This document shows positions 61,546 through 64,000 of a DNA stretch of 64,000 nt, piece by piece (the first letter of the stretch is position 1; each line of letters opens with the position of its first letter). The stretch is from Rallus limicola (lineage: Eukaryota > Chordata > Aves > Gruiformes > Rallidae), in contig JAKCOZ010000003.1 of the NCBI GenBank assembly GCA_022605955.1, positions 61,504,179 through 61,568,178 of the forward strand. The letters are read 5' to 3'. The notes under the pieces were generated by a model. That model was not told where the DNA came from. It made no database searches and worked only from the letters and a program-made list of their open reading frames with translations. The position numbers were made by a program, and so were the translations under genes.

Positions 61546-62494
61546 CTTTTTTTTTTTTATATATATACATCTATAAAAAATTCAAATACAGCATGTCAAC
61601 AGTGGGAATACTAGGACGTACGGTATTAAATACTGCGCTGGGGTTCAGGCAAGGGCAAGAGGAGGTGTCTTTACAAAACAGGGTTTGGGGAGGGGATGGG
61701 GAGGAGAGCAGAGCAGAGCAGGCACGGGGAAGGAGGGGGGCAGCCGGGGGAGGGGGACAGCGTGGACAGCGGAGGGGACAGGTCTGCAGGGCTCCAGCTC
61801 TAAAGGCAACAGCAGAGCTCTTCTGATTTTGTTGGAGAATGAGACAAACGTCGAAGGGGACGATTCCCTGTATCCAACGGGGTTAGAAGTTTGGTGGTGA
61901 TGTGGGCGTGGGGTTGGGTGCGGCGAAGGATCCTGCGCGTTGCTGCAGCTGGGGGAACCGGAGGAGCAGCTCTCCCAGTTGCTTGGCAAGGGGCTGGGGG
62001 GTGGGGGGGGGCTTTATTGGGGCTTAATTTCATTTTTAAATTTGTTTTCTTTTTTTTTTTTTTTTCTCCCCATTAAAACCCTGCCTGCTCCCTGCTTCCC
62101 ACCACACTTGCAAAAAGCCACCAGTTCATCCCTCCATCATCCCCTGGAAGGCGGTCAAGGTCTGCCCTCCCCCCTCCCCCCTGAACTGTGCACCCCTCCA
62201 GCTTCACCACGCCACGCAGTCGAGAGCTTGGGGGATCGAGTCCGGTCCTTGGGGTACCCTCCCCTTCTGCCATAGGCAGGGGGTACACAGCTGGGAGCAT
62301 CATTCCCCTCACCACCACCCCCATTTTCATATCCCCTTTTCTCGGTGCACCGTCGTGCTCCCTGTCACCCGCGTGGGTGGCGGGGCGGCGGGCACGTCTT
62401 TGGCATGGGGGGGGTTTAGCTGTATGAGCAGGGTCCTCGGCTGCGGCACGGTGCCCGGGCTCGCTTCGCCTTGCTGGGGAAAGGGGGACAGGGG

Positions 62495-62560
62495 TGGCGG
62501 CGGGGTGGGGTGGGGTGGGGAGGAGTGGGGTAGGGTGGGGTGGGGTGGTGGTGGGGGGAC
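62495..62560 (+). repeat. (GGGGT)n repeat within the CNTFR 3'UTR
   Basis: GGGGTGGGGTGGGG-type pentamer repeat on the + strand, so the mRNA carries a C-rich CACCCC tract. Confidence 0.88.
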
Positions 62561-62804
62561 AACTGCGTCTCCTCGCTCCGGTCTGGGAGAGGATTTTGTG
62601 GCTCCCCGGGGGACGGCAGCGGCTCTGTCCTCCTTTGAAGCGATGGGGAGAAGCGTGATACGTCCTCAACGTGTGCAAAATCGAAGAGATAAGAGACTCA
62701 ACCTGGGGGGAGGGGGTGACAGGGCTGGGGAGGGGGTGGTGGTGGCGGCGGTGGGTGGTGGAAGGGCGTCTGCGCTGGGCTGTGACGGACAGACAGATGG
62801 GGAT

Positions 62805-63361
62805 CTGCAAGCAAGGAGGAGAGAGGTCACCAGTCCTGCTCTGGACTCAGCTGTGGCCAGCCACCAAGGGGACATGGTGACAAGAATGTGGCTTTTTTCC
62901 ACATGGAGATTTGCCCCTTTCCAGGATCCAGATGCTCAAACCCATCACCTCCCCCTCCTCCCAAGGCTGGGCCCTGCATTTTTGAGATGCATCTTTGAAT
63001 TTTCTGATCTTGGGCAATCCTGCTCCCATCACTCTGATTTCCATGCAGTTTCTTTGCCTCTTAAAAATTCAGCAGTGGGGGAGGAGAGAGGTCTGCTAAC
63101 GACGAGGCATTGAGGGCTGACCCCTTTGCCTGCTTTGGGGAGAATGTTGGAAGAGGCACTCTTGAGATCCCTACCAGAGAACAGAATATGGAAAAGCAGC
63201 CAGGTTCAGCACCCAAATGGTTGTTCTCAATCCCCTTCACCCACAGCCTGGTTGCAGCATCCCCAACCCAACCACGCTGGAGCCCCTAAGGTCCCCAAAT
63301 CCCCGCTCCCTCCCAGCGTGCACACCCCAATTGTCAGACCCATGGTTTGGAAGATACTCAC
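62805..63361 (-). other. CNTFR: CNTFR last intron
   Basis: A 557-base intron between donor GTGAGT and acceptor CTTGCTTGCAG. It separates the last coding exon from the 3'UTR exon and carries no other recognised feature. Confidence 0.8.
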
Positions 63362-63506
63362 TAAATAAAGAGGACACCATAGGCAGCCAAGACCAGTCCA
63401 GCTGTCCAACACACTGCCACGGCCCCGCTGCCCACCACAGCCCCCTTGTCACAGATCTTGGTGGTGGGGGGAGGCATGAAAGAAGAGGTGCTAGCACTCG
63501 TTGTCT
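63362..63506 (-). CDS. CNTFR: Ciliary neurotrophic factor receptor alpha, last coding exon (GPI signal); gene continues off the right edge
   Basis: Encodes the C-terminus of CNTFR, the GPI-anchored alpha chain that binds CNTF and assembles with gp130 and LIFR. After acceptor TCCTCCCTGCAG the frame gives TSASTSSFMPPPTTKICDKG, which matches the human PPPTTKICD block. A hydrophobic tail (AVAVCWTAGLVLAAYG and so on) with no cytoplasmic residues follows, typical of a GPI attachment signal. The exon ends ATT TA before donor GTGAGT, and the terminal exon supplies A, so the TAA stop is split by the intron. Earlier exons (Ig domain, both fibronectin domains, WSXWS) must lie beyond position 64000. Confidence 0.93.
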
Positions 63507-64000
63507 CTGCAGGGAGGAGAGTGGATGGTGAGAGGAACCTGTCCTGAGACACACTCTGCAGGGGCAGCCCCCCTCCTCCGCTGGTGGGGACACAGCACCT
63601 CCCACCCCCGAATTTCCTAGGGTTGAGGATGGGGAATAGGATGATGAGCCAGCAGTGAGACATTCCCTGCTCTAACGCTGGACCTGTGGCTCAGAGATGT
63701 TTCCTCCACCTGGCAGAGATGGACATCCCTCCTGATGAGAGGACTGCTCTGGTCATGAGATCTGTGGGAATTTTGGCTAAGAGGTCATGATGGCACAGGC
63801 ACAAGTGCTCAGCAGAGAGCATCCCACACACAGGGAATGGCCTGGACATGGCTGCAGCTGCCGTGCTGGCATTCAGGGATTGTCCTCCTCTGTACAGGGC
63901 CAGATGGGGTGGCTGTTACTATGGAGGGCTGCAGGATTCCAGGGAGGGCACAGATGGGACAGAATGTTCTGGAATGCCCCAGAGTACCCCTGGCCAGACA
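63507..64000 (-). other. CNTFR: CNTFR intron, partial
   Basis: Sequence upstream of the last coding exon. I looked for the previous CNTFR exon (end of the second fibronectin domain, WSXWS and TPWTEE region) and did not see it, so it lies beyond the edge. Confidence 0.7.

Larger units (their letters stand above)
61430..62804 (-). other. CNTFR: CNTFR terminal exon, almost entirely 3'UTR
   Basis: Starts at 62804 after the acceptor CTTGCTTGCAG. Its first base completes the TAA stop and everything else is untranslated, about 1.37 kb. It contains a C-rich CACCCC repeat (62495-62560 on the other strand as GGGGT) and, toward its 3' end, A/T-rich sequence with runs of A that looks slowly evolving. 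The 3' limit is estimated from the polyadenylation hexamers. Long open frames here (for example 62810-62073) are GC-driven and are not read. Confidence 0.82.

Noticed and set aside
62073..62810. 245-codon - strand frame at the start of the CNTFR terminal exon
   Set aside because: Out of frame with the CNTFR end, which stops at the split TAA. It is 3'UTR with GC-rich repeats.
1..64000. CRISPR arrays, prokaryotic operons, tRNA or rRNA genes
   Set aside because: All repeats are microsatellites, minisatellites or CR1/LTR elements. No tRNA cloverleaf or rRNA sequence was recognised by eye, though a tRNA scan was not possible.

Overview
This window is nuclear DNA from a bird. The evidence is six fragments of CR1 LINEs (the dominant avian retroposon, with the typical 3' end around ATTCTATGATTCT), one LTR of a type I associate with avian endogenous retroviruses, compact GC-rich exons with short introns, and two vertebrate class I cytokine receptor genes. 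The species cannot be told from the sequence. In chicken these two genes are on the Z chromosome, but sex linkage cannot be seen here.

Layout. (1) 0-12.6 kb: two CR1 copies, a short minisatellite and a group of exon-like open segments at 7.6-8.7 kb on the + strand that I cannot assign to a known gene. (2) 12.65-17.79 kb: a complete coding set of interleukin-11 receptor alpha (IL11RA) on the - strand. Its 12 coding exons join in phase to give 413 residues. (3) 17.8-35.3 kb: no recognisable gene. I infer that this is IL11RA intron 1, because a CpG-island promoter at about 35.0-35.8 kb contains a minus-strand exon-like block ending in a good splice donor, and the IL11RA start codon sits immediately after a splice acceptor. 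(4) 35.8-61.4 kb: mostly unique non-coding DNA with CR1 fragments at 40.5 and 46-49 kb, an LTR at 42.7-43.7 kb, and a run of AT-rich homeobox-like blocks at 50-61 kb that look like conserved regulatory elements. (5) 61.4-64 kb: the 3' end of the ciliary neurotrophic factor receptor alpha gene (CNTFR), also on the - strand. It has the last coding exon (GPI-anchor signal) and the 3'UTR exon, with the stop codon split across the junction. The rest of CNTFR lies to the right of the window.

The two genes are paralogues: ligand-binding alpha subunits for IL-11 and CNTF, both signalling through gp130-type subunits. In humans they lie near each other on 9p13 but on opposite strands, with RPP25L, DCTN3, ARID3C, SIGMAR1 and GALT between them. 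Here they are head-to-tail on one strand and I recognise none of those genes between them, so the local order differs from mammals. I found no operons, CRISPR arrays or intact mobile elements, and no novel multi-gene system. The most unusual items are a perfect 20-bp hairpin at 22.87 kb, the unassigned exon cluster at 7.6-8.7 kb, a TATA promoter at 25.84 kb with a short start exon, and a 59-codon ORF with a strong Kozak context at 27.89 kb.
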